A DNA stretch of 64,000 nt from the NCBI RefSeq assembly GCF_039536745.1, contig NZ_BAAAZE010000010.1, positions 186,001 to 250,000 on the forward strand, written 5' to 3'. This document shows positions 1 through 8,256 of this stretch, in pieces (position 1 is the stretch's first letter; the number at the start of each line of letters is the position of its first letter). Under the pieces are notes generated by a model. The model did not search any database, was not told the origin of the DNA, and was given only the letters and a program-made list of their open reading frames with translations. The DNA is from Actimicrobium antarcticum. Lineage in GTDB: Bacteria; Pseudomonadota; Gammaproteobacteria; Burkholderiales; Burkholderiaceae_D. The position numbers and the translations under genes are program-made.

Positions 1-1803
1 GCTGCCGTTACCGGTCAGGCTAGACTCTTCCGCAGTACCGATGTCCGACCTGAGTCGGAAATCACTGATATCGCCAGTCAGGTTAAATTGCGTCAGTTCG
101 GCATTGAGCGTGTAGCTGATATTGGATGTACCGCTCAAAGTATCCCTGCTGTTGATACTGGCACAATCGTTGAACGTGCCACTAACACGGTTGCTGCCTG
201 TCGCCACCAAAGTGCCGACAGGAATCGGTTGGCCGTTGAAGGTACCAGTGGCGCTACCGGTACGGCAGACATTGGCTGGATTCAACCAGAACGTCTGGTC
301 TATTTCATTTTCCTTGGTGAACTCGTTCAACGGTGCAGCAACCATCCCGGACATACCAAAAGACTGGAACAGCAACCGGATCAGGCTTGCCAATTCGGCC
401 GGTGGTGTAGCAGGGGTCACTGTCAACTTCGCCGCAGAGCTGGTTACCGATCCGGCAGAGTTGGTCACCGTCACCGTGAACTGTGCCTGATCGTCGGTCA
501 AAGCAACCGCAGGCACCAGAAACGTGGAGAGCGTCGCGCCTTCAATCGGGCGACCATTGCGTGACCACTGGTAACTGAAATTGCCGGCAATGGTCATCGT
601 AGTCCTGAAATACACGGGCGTTCCGTTCGGTGCACTGATTGACGCCGGAGCCAAAAGAAACGCGGGAGCCACCACGGTTCCCGGCGGCAGAAGCTTCAGA
701 CATTCAGGCAACGTGATGTCAGTGGTTGATGGTCCAGCCAGAACTCCATTCGATACGCGTGTATAAGCAGCGCCGATAGTGGCCTGCGAATTGCGACGCA
801 TCGCGACACGGAATTTTCCCTCTGGGTTGGTACGGGTAGATGCAATGCCAGAATAATCAATACCGCTACTTATCACAGGCACCGCATCCAGTGATTTACC
901 GTCAGCACTCGACACACAGCCATTGACGAAAATCGAATCCAAAGCTTTATCAGCATTCCACGTCGAAAAATGCTTCACGCTCCCCTCGTAATACTGATTC
1001 GGCGCAACCCCCGCCAACGTTGCAACGCCTTCCTCAACCCACAATCCGGTCGTCTCGTTAAAGTAAAACAACGGTACCGTCGGCGGCGGCAAACCCGACC
1101 GGCTGGCGAGCGGGATACGGATCGTCGCGCTCTGCCCTGATGCCAGATTGAGCGCCTTGCCCGCCGCATCCCGTAACTGCACCGACAGCGCTCCGAAACT
1201 TTCGATATTGGCGCCGGTACTGGTGGTGTAGTCACCCGGCATGTTGGCGGGATTGGTGGCCGGATTGATGGCGGCGATCTTGACGGTGACGGCGCCTTGC
1301 GGTGCGGCGCCAGTGGCTGCATCGACCACGCTGGACGGTGGCAGCGTGACGCTGGCGGGAGTGATGCTGTCCTTGACTGTGGTGCCGGCGCTGTTGTCGA
1401 AGGTGGCGCTGGCAGAGATCGGTGCCATGCGCGCATTGACGCTGGCGGTTGCGCCGCCGCTGACGGCGGTGGTGGCAAAGGCATCGGCATAGCCGTCGCG
1501 CACGAAGCGCAATACCGCGCGCTCTTTGCCAGTGATGCCATCCTGACTAAAACTGCCATCCGCGGCGGTGGTCACCGACTTGCCGTCGACTTGCACCAGA
1601 ACGCTGCCGAGCGGCAGTCCGGTGTCACTGGCGACGACGATACCGGCTATGCGGCCCGATGTCGCGGGCACGTCATTCGACGTCGGTGGCGGTGTCTCGG
1701 CAACTGCCCCGGTACCGCTGCCGCTATCGCCGCCACACCCTGCCAGCACCAACGCGCTGGCTGCAGAGAGGATCCAAAACTTGTACTGCCTACTGATTTT
1801 CAT
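1..1803 (-). CDS. Secreted lipoprotein with carboxypeptidase-regulatory-like and Ig-like domains (3' end off window)
   Basis: An uninterrupted minus-strand frame of 601 codons runs from an ATG at 1803 to the window edge with no stop, so the C-terminus is missing. The N-terminus is a lipoprotein signal: MKISRQ, a hydrophobic stretch and lipobox LVLAGC, with Cys near residue 23, followed by a Gly/Ser linker. Residues about 50-120 (SGRIAGIVVASDTGLPL...) look like a carboxypeptidase-regulatory/CNA-B-like beta domain. A second similar segment (FVNGCVSSADGKSLD) lies near 300, and an Ig-like stretch (FSYQWSRNGRPIEGA) near 410. The likely location is outer-membrane-anchored and periplasmic or surface-exposed. 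The function is unknown; adhesion or carbohydrate binding would be guesses. The reading frame and lipobox are clear. Confidence 0.85.
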   Translation of the reverse strand, partial: MKISRQYKFWILSAASALVLAGCGGDSGSGTGAVAETPPPTSNDVPATSGRIAGIVVASDTGLPLGSVLVQVDGKSVTTAADGSFSQDGITGKERAVLRFVRDGYADAFATTAVSGGATASVNARMAPISASATFDNSAGTTVKDSITPASVTLPPSSVVDAATGAAPQGAVTVKIAAINPATNPANMPGDYTTSTGANIESFGALSVQLRDAAGKALNLASGQSATIRIPLASRSGLPPPTVPLFYFNETTGLWVEEGVATLAGVAPNQYYEGSVKHFSTWNADKALDSIFVNGCVSSADGKSLDAVPVISSGIDYSGIASTRTNPEGKFRVAMRRNSQATIGAAYTRVSNGVLAGPSTTDITLPECLKLLPPGTVVAPAFLLAPASISAPNGTPVYFRTTMTIAGNFSYQWSRNGRPIEGATLSTFLVPAVALTDDQAQFTVTVTNSAGSVTSSAAKLTVTPATPPAELASLIRLLFQSFGMSGMVAAPLNEFTKENEIDQTFWLNPANVCRTGSATGTFNGQPIPVGTLVATGSNRVSGTFNDCASINSRDTLSGTSNISYTLNAELTQFNLTGDISDFRLRSDIGTAEESSLTGNGS

Positions 1804-2085
1804 GCCGACTACTCCTGGTTGATTTTTAATAAAAACAACCAAAAATACTGTGTCGATGAGGCTTTCAGTGACGGCTCGGTCGGCGCGTTGCCACAGTGGC
1901 CGATCTCCCGCAATAGTCGTGACGAAACGTCGGGGCAAACCAACAAGGGTGATGCGCCGATCTGACGTTTTCTGCAACAGTCGCGGCGAAGTTGTCGCAC
2001 AAGAGCAATTGCCGAACCCTGCGCCCACGCCGGTATAATCCGGGCACACGAACCATCCAAAAAACACCGGACGCCGCCATTGACC

Positions 2086-2586
2086 ATGACAAGACTGACC
2101 CTGATCGTCGCCACCGATAACGCCGGTGGCATCGGCATCCGCAACACGCTGCCATGGAAACTGCCGGAAGACCTGGCGCATTTCAAACGCACCACCAGCG
2201 GCCATCCGATCCTGATGGGTCGCAAGACCTTCGAGTCGATCGGGCGCGCCTTGCCGAACCGTCACAACATCGTCATCAGTCGCAATCCGGACTGGCACCA
2301 TGACGGGGTCGAGCGCGTCGCTTCGCTGCAGGCCGCGCTGGACCTGTGCGCGCCAGCCGAGGTCTTCGTCATTGGTGGTGCCGAAATTTATGGCCTGGCA
2401 TTACCGCTGGCGGATCGCCTGATCGTCACCGCCATCGGCCAGCGCTTCGAGTGTGACGCCTTTTTCCCGGCGATCGATCCGGCACAGTGGCGCGAAACCG
2501 AACGGCAATCGCATCACTCCGACGCCAACGGATTCGACTTCGATTTCGTCACCTACCAACGCACTTCCCCAACCGCACAAGGCTAG
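2086..2586 (+). CDS. folA: Dihydrofolate reductase
   Basis: It reduces dihydrofolate to tetrahydrofolate with NADPH, feeding thymidylate, purine and formyl-Met synthesis in the cytoplasm. The 166-residue product has the usual length and the family motifs. These are the N-terminal LIVATDNAGGIG loop (Met20-loop equivalent), LPWKLPEDLAHFK with the substrate-binding acidic residue, ILMGRKTFESIGRALPNR for cofactor binding, and VFVIGGAEIY near residue 105. ATG 2086 is preferred over an in-frame TTG at 2080 because it starts directly at MTRLTLIVA. The stop is 2 bp before the next gene, so the two are probably cotranscribed. Confidence 0.97.
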   Translation: MTRLTLIVATDNAGGIGIRNTLPWKLPEDLAHFKRTTSGHPILMGRKTFESIGRALPNRHNIVISRNPDWHHDGVERVASLQAALDLCAPAEVFVIGGAEIYGLALPLADRLIVTAIGQRFECDAFFPAIDPAQWRETERQSHHSDANGFDFDFVTYQRTSPTAQG

Positions 2587-2588
2587 TC

Positions 2589-3170
2589 ATGTCAGAAGGT
2601 TTTCATGTCCACGGACCGCACGATCATGCGGTCGAACACGCCGCCCATGATGGCGACAAATTCTCGGGCCGCATTGCGGTCATGACCGCGATCCTGGCCA
2701 CCGTCGGTGCCTTGTTCGGCTATCTGGGCGGTGCCACGCAAAACAATGCGGCGCTGCTGAAAAACGACGCCGCCATCAAGAAGACCGAAGCCTCGAACCA
2801 GTGGAACTATTACCAGGCCAAATCGAACAAGCAGAATCTGGCCGAACTGGCGATGGCGCTGCCGGGTGTCAATGTCGAGAAGTACAAGGCGGATGCCGCA
2901 CGCTACAAACTTGAAAAGGAAGACATCAAGGTAGCGGCAGAAAAACTCGAAGCCGCCTCGCTGGATTTTGATCATCAATCCGAGCAGCAAATGCATCAGC
3001 ATCATCGCTGGGCCATGGCCACGACTGCCGAACAGATCGCGATTTCACTGGCTGCCATCACGCTGCTGACGCGCCGCAAGTGGATGCAGTACATGGCCTA
3101 CGGGATTGCCGCGATTGGTCTCGGGCTGGGCCTGCTGGCGTGGTTTCCGCATTTGCTGGCTGGTCATTAA
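2589..3170 (+). CDS. DUF4337-type membrane protein
   Basis: The product has 193 residues. A His-rich soluble start (SEGFHVHGPHDH) precedes a transmembrane segment at about 30-49 (VMTAILATVGALFGYLGG). A long polar, probably coiled-coil stretch with ASNQWNYYQAKSNKQ follows, and two hydrophobic segments (ISLAAITLL and YGIAAIGLGLGLLAWF) end the protein. This layout, including the N-Q-W-x-Y-YQAKS core, matches DUF4337 proteins of unknown function. The ATG is 2 bp after the folA stop, which suggests translational coupling. Longer in-frame upstream sequence exists only inside folA in another frame and is not used. Biochemical role unknown. Confidence 0.85.
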   Translation: MSEGFHVHGPHDHAVEHAAHDGDKFSGRIAVMTAILATVGALFGYLGGATQNNAALLKNDAAIKKTEASNQWNYYQAKSNKQNLAELAMALPGVNVEKYKADAARYKLEKEDIKVAAEKLEAASLDFDHQSEQQMHQHHRWAMATTAEQIAISLAAITLLTRRKWMQYMAYGIAAIGLGLGLLAWFPHLLAGH

Positions 3171-3308
3171 ATTCTTGAAAATCAATCATCCAACGGACCT
3201 CCCACAGCCGCTGCATTTCTGCGAAAATTCGTTTCCTGATCCACGACGCCACCTGACCCGGTGTGCGTTTCACTTGCCGCGTGACCAATCCGGCCACTGG
3301 AGAACACC

Positions 3309-5561
3309 ATGAAATTCCGCTTCCCGATCGTCATCATTGACGAGGACTTCCGCTCTGAAAACACCTCTGGCCTGGGCATCCGCGCCCTCGCCGACGCCAT
3401 GGAAAAAGAAGGCATGGAAGTGCTCGGCGTAACCAGCTACGGCGACCTGTCCCAGTTCGCCCAGCAGCAATCGCGCGCCTCTGCCTTCATCCTGTCGATC
3501 GATGATGAAGAATTCGGCGCCGGCTCCTTCGAAGAAACCGACCACGCCCTGAAGTCCCTGCGCGCCTTCGTCGAAGAAATCCGCCACAAGAATGCCGATA
3601 TCCCGATTTACCTGTACGGCGAAACCCGCACCTCGCGCCATATCCCCAACGATATCCTGCGCGAACTGCACGGCTTCATCCACATGTTCGAAGACACGCC
3701 CGAGTTCGTCGCGCGCCACATCATCCGCGAAGCCAAGTCATATCTGGATGGGCTGTCGCCGCCGTTCTTCCGTGCGCTGGTGCATTACGCCAACGACGGT
3801 TCGTACTCGTGGCACTGCCCGGGACATTCCGGCGGCGTGGCATTCCTGAAGTCACCGATCGGACAGATGTTCCATCAATTCTTTGGCGAGAACATGCTGC
3901 GCGCCGACGTCTGCAACGCCGTCGAAGAACTCGGCCAGCTGCTTGACCATACCGGCCCGGTTGCCGCCAGCGAACGCAATGCGGCGCGCATCTTCAATGC
4001 CGACCACTGCTACTTCGTGACCAACGGCACCAGTACCAGCAACAAGATGGTCTGGCATTCGACGGTGGCGCCGGGCGACATCGTCGTGGTCGACCGCAAC
4101 TGCCATAAATCGATCCTGCATTCGATCATCATGACCGGCGCGATCCCGGTGTTTCTGATGCCAACGCGCAATCACCTCGGCATCATCGGCCCGATTCCGC
4201 TGTCGGAATTCACGATGGAAAACATCCGCAAAAAAATCGAGGCCAATCCGTTTGCCCGCGAAGCCAAGAACAAGAAGCCGCGCATCCTGACCATCACGCA
4301 ATCGACCTATGACGGCGTGATCTACAACGTCGAAACCCTGAAGACGATGCTCGATGGCGAAATCGACACGCTGCATTTCGATGAAGCGTGGTTGCCGCAT
4401 GCGACGTTCCATGACTTCTACAAGGACATGCACGCGATCGGCAAGGACCGTCCGCGCGCCAAGAAGTCGATGATCTTTTCGACGCAATCGACCCACAAAT
4501 TACTGGCCGGCCTGTCGCAGGCCTCGCAAATCCTGGTGCGCGAATCCGAAACTGTCAAGCTCGATCAGGATGCGTTCAACGAGGCGTATTTGATGCACAC
4601 ATCGACCTCGCCGCAGTATTCGATCATCGCTTCGCTCGATGTCGCAGCGGCGATGATGGAAGCACCGGGCGGCACCGCACTGGTCGAAGAAAGCATTCTG
4701 GAAGCACTCGACTTCCGCCGTGCCATGAAAAAGATCGATCTCGAATGGGGCCATGACTGGTGGTTCCAGGTCTGGGGGCCGGACACCTTTTCGGAAGACG
4801 GTATCGGCGAGCGCGATGACTGGATGATTCGCGCCGAAGATGACTGGCATGGTTTCGGTAACCTCGCGCCGGGCTTCAACATGCTCGACCCGATCAAGGC
4901 CACCATCATCAACCCGGGCCTGTCGCTCGACGGCAAGTTCGGCGAGACCGGCATCCCGGCCTCGATCGTGACCAAGTATCTGGCGGAACACGGCGTGATC
5001 ATCGAAAAGTGCGGGCTGTATTCGTTCTTCATCATGTTCACCATCGGCATTACCAAGGGCCGCTGGAACACGCTGCTGACGGCGCTGCAGCAGTTCAAGG
5101 ACGACTACGACAAGAACCAGCCGCTGTGGCGCATCCTGCCGGAATTCGCCGCTGCCAATCCGCGTTACGAGCGCATCGGCCTGCGTGATCTGTGCCAGCA
5201 GATCCATGACTTCTACAAGGCCTACGACGTCGCCCGCCTGACCACCGAGATGTATCTGTCGGACATGCAGCCGGCCATGAAACCATCGGATGCATTTGCG
5301 ATGATGGCGCACCGCGAAATCGACCGGGTCCCTATCGACGAACTCGAAGGCCGCGTCACGTCGATCCTGCTGACCCCGTATCCACCGGGCATTCCGCTGC
5401 TGATCCCGGGCGAGCGCTTCAACCGCACGATTGTCGATTACCTGCGCTTTGCACGGGATTTCAATGAGAAATTCCCGGGCTTCGAGACCGATGTGCATGG
5501 TCTGGTGACGCGGGAAGTCGATGGCAAGCGCGGGTATTTTGTGGATTGCGTGCGCAAGTAA
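3309..5561 (+). CDS. Orn/Lys/Arg decarboxylase (fold-type I, PLP)
   Basis: At 750 residues this has the length of the biodegradative arginine/lysine decarboxylases. An N-terminal response-regulator-like wing domain (about 1-130) precedes the PLP aminotransferase-fold core (motifs WHCPGHSGG, GENMLRADV, LLDHTGPV, VVDRNCHKS, HFDEAW) and a C-terminal domain. The Schiff-base lysine is K397 in STQSTHKLLAGLSQAS. It decarboxylates a basic amino acid, consuming a proton and making a polyamine or agmatine/cadaverine; the substrate cannot be fixed from sequence. Overall layout and length are closest to AdiA. The start is supported by GGAG 8 bp upstream. It has no antiporter neighbour, so an acid-resistance pair is not evident here. 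Confidence 0.93.
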   Translation: MKFRFPIVIIDEDFRSENTSGLGIRALADAMEKEGMEVLGVTSYGDLSQFAQQQSRASAFILSIDDEEFGAGSFEETDHALKSLRAFVEEIRHKNADIPIYLYGETRTSRHIPNDILRELHGFIHMFEDTPEFVARHIIREAKSYLDGLSPPFFRALVHYANDGSYSWHCPGHSGGVAFLKSPIGQMFHQFFGENMLRADVCNAVEELGQLLDHTGPVAASERNAARIFNADHCYFVTNGTSTSNKMVWHSTVAPGDIVVVDRNCHKSILHSIIMTGAIPVFLMPTRNHLGIIGPIPLSEFTMENIRKKIEANPFAREAKNKKPRILTITQSTYDGVIYNVETLKTMLDGEIDTLHFDEAWLPHATFHDFYKDMHAIGKDRPRAKKSMIFSTQSTHKLLAGLSQASQILVRESETVKLDQDAFNEAYLMHTSTSPQYSIIASLDVAAAMMEAPGGTALVEESILEALDFRRAMKKIDLEWGHDWWFQVWGPDTFSEDGIGERDDWMIRAEDDWHGFGNLAPGFNMLDPIKATIINPGLSLDGKFGETGIPASIVTKYLAEHGVIIEKCGLYSFFIMFTIGITKGRWNTLLTALQQFKDDYDKNQPLWRILPEFAAANPRYERIGLRDLCQQIHDFYKAYDVARLTTEMYLSDMQPAMKPSDAFAMMAHREIDRVPIDELEGRVTSILLTPYPPGIPLLIPGERFNRTIVDYLRFARDFNEKFPGFETDVHGLVTREVDGKRGYFVDCVRK

Positions 5562-5572
5562 TTCGGCAAATT

Positions 5573-5598
5573 TGCTGCCCGACGCTGATCGGGCAGCA
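5573..5598 (+). terminator. Hairpin after the decarboxylase gene
   Basis: TGCTGCCCGA at 5573-5582 pairs perfectly with TCGGGCAGCA at 5589-5598 across a 6-nt loop, 11 bp after the decarboxylase stop. No U-run follows, so termination would be weak or Rho-assisted. Its position favours a transcript-end role. Confidence 0.5.
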
Positions 5599-5655
5599 TA
5601 GTCTTGCTGGCACGGTGTTGTGCCGGCGGGAGCTCTTCACGCATAAGCGTAATGA

Positions 5656-5707
5656 GATGACATGTCATCGCCCAGCATGCTATTTATTGGCATTATCATG
5701 CTAATAT
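5656..5707 (+). promoter_or_regulatory. Putative promoter and operator palindromes of the nucleotidyltransferase/HEPN pair
   Basis: Three elements lie just before the ATG at 5715. The first is a perfect 14-bp palindrome, GATGACATGTCATC, at 5656-5669. The second is a direct repeat CATGCTA at 5676-5682 and 5697-5703, exactly 21 bp (two helical turns) apart. The third is an extended -10 box TGCTAATAT at 5699-5707. A start site 7 bp after this -10 falls on or next to the ATG, so the mRNA may be leaderless; no Shine-Dalgarno is seen. The palindromes are natural candidate sites for the winged-helix domain of the downstream protein. This is inference from sequence only. Confidence 0.4.
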
Positions 5708-5714
5708 TTTGCAC

Positions 5715-6332
5715 ATGATTGCTGACGCGCTATTTTCTCCCTCCCTTCAAAAAATTCTGGCCCTGCTGTTTGTGCGGGTCGACAACGCCTTTTATCTCAA
5801 TGAAATCATTCGACTGACCGGACTCGGCAGTGCGTCGGTGCAGCGTGAACTGACACGACTGGAAAAAGCCGGGTTGATCACCTCGCAACGGATTGGCAAT
5901 ATGCGTCGCTTCCGGGCAAACAGGGATCATCCTGTCTACCCGGAATTGTATGGAATGATACAAAAAACCTTTGGTCTGACAGGCGTGCTCCAGGCCGTCC
6001 TCGCCCCGTTCTTGCAAACCGTGCAGGTGGCTTTTGTCTATGGCTCCGTCGCCAAAGCAACCGAAACCGCAGCAAGTGATGTCGATCTGATGCTGGTGGG
6101 CGACGAGATGAGCTATGGGACGCTGTTGTCAACGCTGTCGCCAGCTCAACAGGCACTGGGCCGTGTCATCAATCCGACAATGTACACGCCGGAGGAATTC
6201 AGAAAACGGCGGCATGAACAACAGCATTTTTTGATGCGGGTATTGGACCAACCTAAAATTTTTCTGATTGGAAACGATGATGAACTCAGACGCCTTGGCG
6301 AACCTGGTCCGGATTCGCAAACTCAAGCCTGA
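5715..6332 (+). CDS. Winged-HTH nucleotidyltransferase (MNT-like antitoxin/regulator)
   Basis: The product has 205 residues in two parts. Residues about 8-70 form a winged helix (ILALLFVRVDNAFYLNEIIRLTGLGSASVQRELTRLEKAGLI). Residues about 85-205 form a minimal nucleotidyltransferase with the signature G110-S111 ... S121-D122-V-D124-L. In HEPN/MNT modules the nucleotidyltransferase partner can block its HEPN toxin by AMP transfer; here the fused HTH suggests it also represses its own operon. ATG 5715 gives the family-like start MIADALF; the in-frame TTG 6 bp upstream is less likely. The 3' end overlaps the next gene by 56 bp, typical of a tightly coupled pair. Whether it acts as an antitoxin is inferred. 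Confidence 0.8.
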   Translation: MIADALFSPSLQKILALLFVRVDNAFYLNEIIRLTGLGSASVQRELTRLEKAGLITSQRIGNMRRFRANRDHPVYPELYGMIQKTFGLTGVLQAVLAPFLQTVQVAFVYGSVAKATETAASDVDLMLVGDEMSYGTLLSTLSPAQQALGRVINPTMYTPEEFRKRRHEQQHFLMRVLDQPKIFLIGNDDELRRLGEPGPDSQTQA

Positions 6333-6708
6333 ACCTTCCAGCCTGCGTGAATTTGACGGCCTCGTGCGCTCCGCCCTGGAACGCGCAACCGATGCACAAA
6401 ATCCGGGCTTGACGCTGGCCAGCCGTTTTACTCTCGCCTATGACGCATCACACGCACTCGCACTGGCGGCGTTGCGTGCGTCTGGCTACCGTAGTGAAGA
6501 CCGTTATCTGGTTTTTCAATGCCTGCCACACACGCTGGGATGGACTGCCGACGACTGGCGCATTCTTGACTATTGCCACAAGAAACGAAACCTGGCTGAA
6601 TATGAAGGGCACCTGGATGTCGACGATGCACTGGTAAAGGAACTCATTAACCTTGTAACCCGACTACAGCAACAAGTACCTGATCTGCGAGAGCAGATCA
6701 CAGACTGA
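6277..6708 (+). CDS. HEPN-like partner of the nucleotidyltransferase (candidate toxin)
   Basis: A small, all-helical, acidic protein of 143 residues (142 from the second ATG at 6280). Size, predicted helices and the C-terminal block DYCHKKRNLAEYEGHLD fit the HEPN superfamily. The catalytic-type arginine is R104 in R-N-L-A-E-Y, but the His expected in canonical R-x4-6-H or R-N-x3-H-x-Y motifs is replaced, with only E108 and Y109 in the vicinity. It may be a variant (SAV_6107-like) or inactive HEPN. It overlaps the nucleotidyltransferase gene out of frame, so expression is coupled. A type VII-like toxin-antitoxin or a defence accessory are possible roles; neither is proven by sequence. Confidence 0.65.
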   Translation: MMNSDALANLVRIRKLKPEPSSLREFDGLVRSALERATDAQNPGLTLASRFTLAYDASHALALAALRASGYRSEDRYLVFQCLPHTLGWTADDWRILDYCHKKRNLAEYEGHLDVDDALVKELINLVTRLQQQVPDLREQITD

Positions 6709-7173
6709 GCATCGTATTGCCTCGAGAAAGACTGGCACCAGCGACGGTTGAAGTTCCGTCATTTGGGCTTCTCAGCCAGCCCTTTCACGGTGGGCGTCGG
6801 ACAGAAAAACAGCGACGGTGACGTTGCCGAACCGTTGGGCTGCGAAGCCCAACATGCGTCAAGCATCCTGTGAGGTTGTTGTACAGTCTTCGGTAGCGGA
6901 AGTTGTTAGCGCTCCGAAGCATCAAGCCAGTCGTTACCCGAGGGAGCCGAATCGCTTCCACTTGCTCCGATCGCTTACGGAGCTTGACGCATGTTGGGCT
7001 TCGCAGCCCAACAGCCGGTAGTTCGCGTGGTGAAATTTGCGACTCGACGAACACCTTGTAAGGGCTGGCTTCAATGCCCGAGTTACACACTGCGGTAAAG
7101 ACCCACACCACACAAACCAAGCCTGAGAAACTAACAAATGCAGCATGAAGTCACGCAGCATCGTCTATAACAA
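6709..7173. other. Gene-free interval occupied by a MITE-like repeat
   Basis: No credible coding frame is present. Short open frames here read through repeat sequence. Most of the interval (about 6770-7085) is homologous to sequence at about 19.96-20.30 kb. Confidence 0.7.
6770..7085. repeat. MITE-like element, copy A
   Basis: Two inverted copies of the palindromic core lie at 6834-6853 (GTTGGGCTGCGAAGCCCAAC followed by ATGCGTCAAGC) and 6982-7012 (GCTTGACGCATG followed by the core's complement), with about 130 bp between. Read on the minus strand, the centre (GGCTTGATGCTTCGG, GCGCTAACAACTTCCGC) matches the centre of the copy near 20.1 kb. The flanks also match (CGGCAACGTCACCGTCGC; GCAAATTTCA...GAACTACCG). 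It has no coding capacity, so it is probably a non-autonomous element or a structured repeat. Outer boundaries are approximate. Confidence 0.65.
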
Positions 7174-8256
7174 CTAGCGCGCCCGATCGGCCCCAATCGG
7201 CGCTACTGGCGCCGGCAGCCCAGCCCTCTCCAGAAAACCCGCAGCACGACTGACCATGAAATCGAGCGCAAATTCGGCAGTCAACCCCAGGTTCAATGCC
7301 TCGAACACCGGCACCCAGGTTTCATTACCCTGCACGCTGCGGCGCACCCGCAAGCCGGGATTGAACTGGTACCAGCCCTGCTGGACCCGCACGAATAGCG
7401 CCCGGTTGTACGCATAATCACGCGCGACCTCGTTACGCGACAGGATATGAGAGATGTGCCGGCGCAGATTGCGTTCGGGCCACACCACATTGGGCGGAAG
7501 ATACTGCCAGACATCGAGGATCGCCGCAGTGTCGAATGCGCCATGCGGCCGATCCTGGAAATGCGTGAAGCGCGACGAGAACAGTACCCACATGGTCTGA
7601 AACAAAAAATATTCCGCCATGTGACGGTCGAGTCGGACCAACCGGTCTGCTGCGCTGACATCCAATGCAGAGGGCGCCAACAATTCATACAGCAGGGCAA
7701 ACGGCCCGCGCGCAAAAGCCTCGTCGCGAAACGCTTCCCGCATGGCCCAGTGCAGCGCGTTCCAGCCATAGTGATCGACGGCTTCGCGATCGGCGCCGCG
7801 CTCCAGCAAGGCTTCAACCAGCGCGATGTTGCCGGCAATGGCAGCCACCATCAGCGGCGTCTGGTTCAGTGGCAAGCGATGGTCGACACCATACTGATCG
7901 CACTGGCGCAGCACGTCCTTGAAGTGATTCGTGAAATAGGGCGAATAGCTTTTACCCTGCAATGCCGTCCGTTGCGCATCAAAATTGCGCGCTACCTCGA
8001 ATTTCGCCTCGACCGCCAGCCGCCTCGCCAGCATCGGCAAATCGAAACAGGTGGCGATGTCATAGAGTTGCTGGCGCTGCTTGTTGCCCGGTGCCTGATC
8101 TCGAAAAACCTTCACCAGGAGCTCACGGGTTTTATCAGTATCGAAGACCGGCCACGGTACCGCCGCCTGGCGCAGGATGTCGCGCCGGATCGCCTCGGCC
8201 TGTTCCTGCTTGCCTTGCAGTTCGAGCTTGCGGGCTTCCTTCTGCCAGTCTTCCAT
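7174..8256 (-). CDS. Ankyrin-repeat protein, probably the out-of-frame C-terminal part of the upstream helicase
   Basis: The 360-residue product starts MEDWQKEARKLELQGKQ, a charged helical segment. Ankyrin repeats follow at about 130-200, with NQTPLMVAAIAGNIALVEALLERGAD and the partial repeat YGWNALHWAM. A C-terminal domain of unknown function completes it. The gene starts inside the 3' end of the helicase gene in another frame, and an in-frame TAA lies only 15 bp before the ATG. The start has no clear ribosome-binding site. The simplest reading is that one helicase-ankyrin polypeptide has been split by a single-base indel near 8257-8270. Genuine separate translation remains possible. Confidence 0.7.
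   Translation of the reverse strand: MEDWQKEARKLELQGKQEQAEAIRRDILRQAAVPWPVFDTDKTRELLVKVFRDQAPGNKQRQQLYDIATCFDLPMLARRLAVEAKFEVARNFDAQRTALQGKSYSPYFTNHFKDVLRQCDQYGVDHRLPLNQTPLMVAAIAGNIALVEALLERGADREAVDHYGWNALHWAMREAFRDEAFARGPFALLYELLAPSALDVSAADRLVRLDRHMAEYFLFQTMWVLFSSRFTHFQDRPHGAFDTAAILDVWQYLPPNVVWPERNLRRHISHILSRNEVARDYAYNRALFVRVQQGWYQFNPGLRVRRSVQGNETWVPVFEALNLGLTAEFALDFMVSRAAGFLERAGLPAPVAPIGADRAR

Noticed and set aside
88..766. Plus-strand frames at the left edge
   Set aside because: They are antisense to the lipoprotein gene, which has a clear signal peptide and a continuous frame to the edge.
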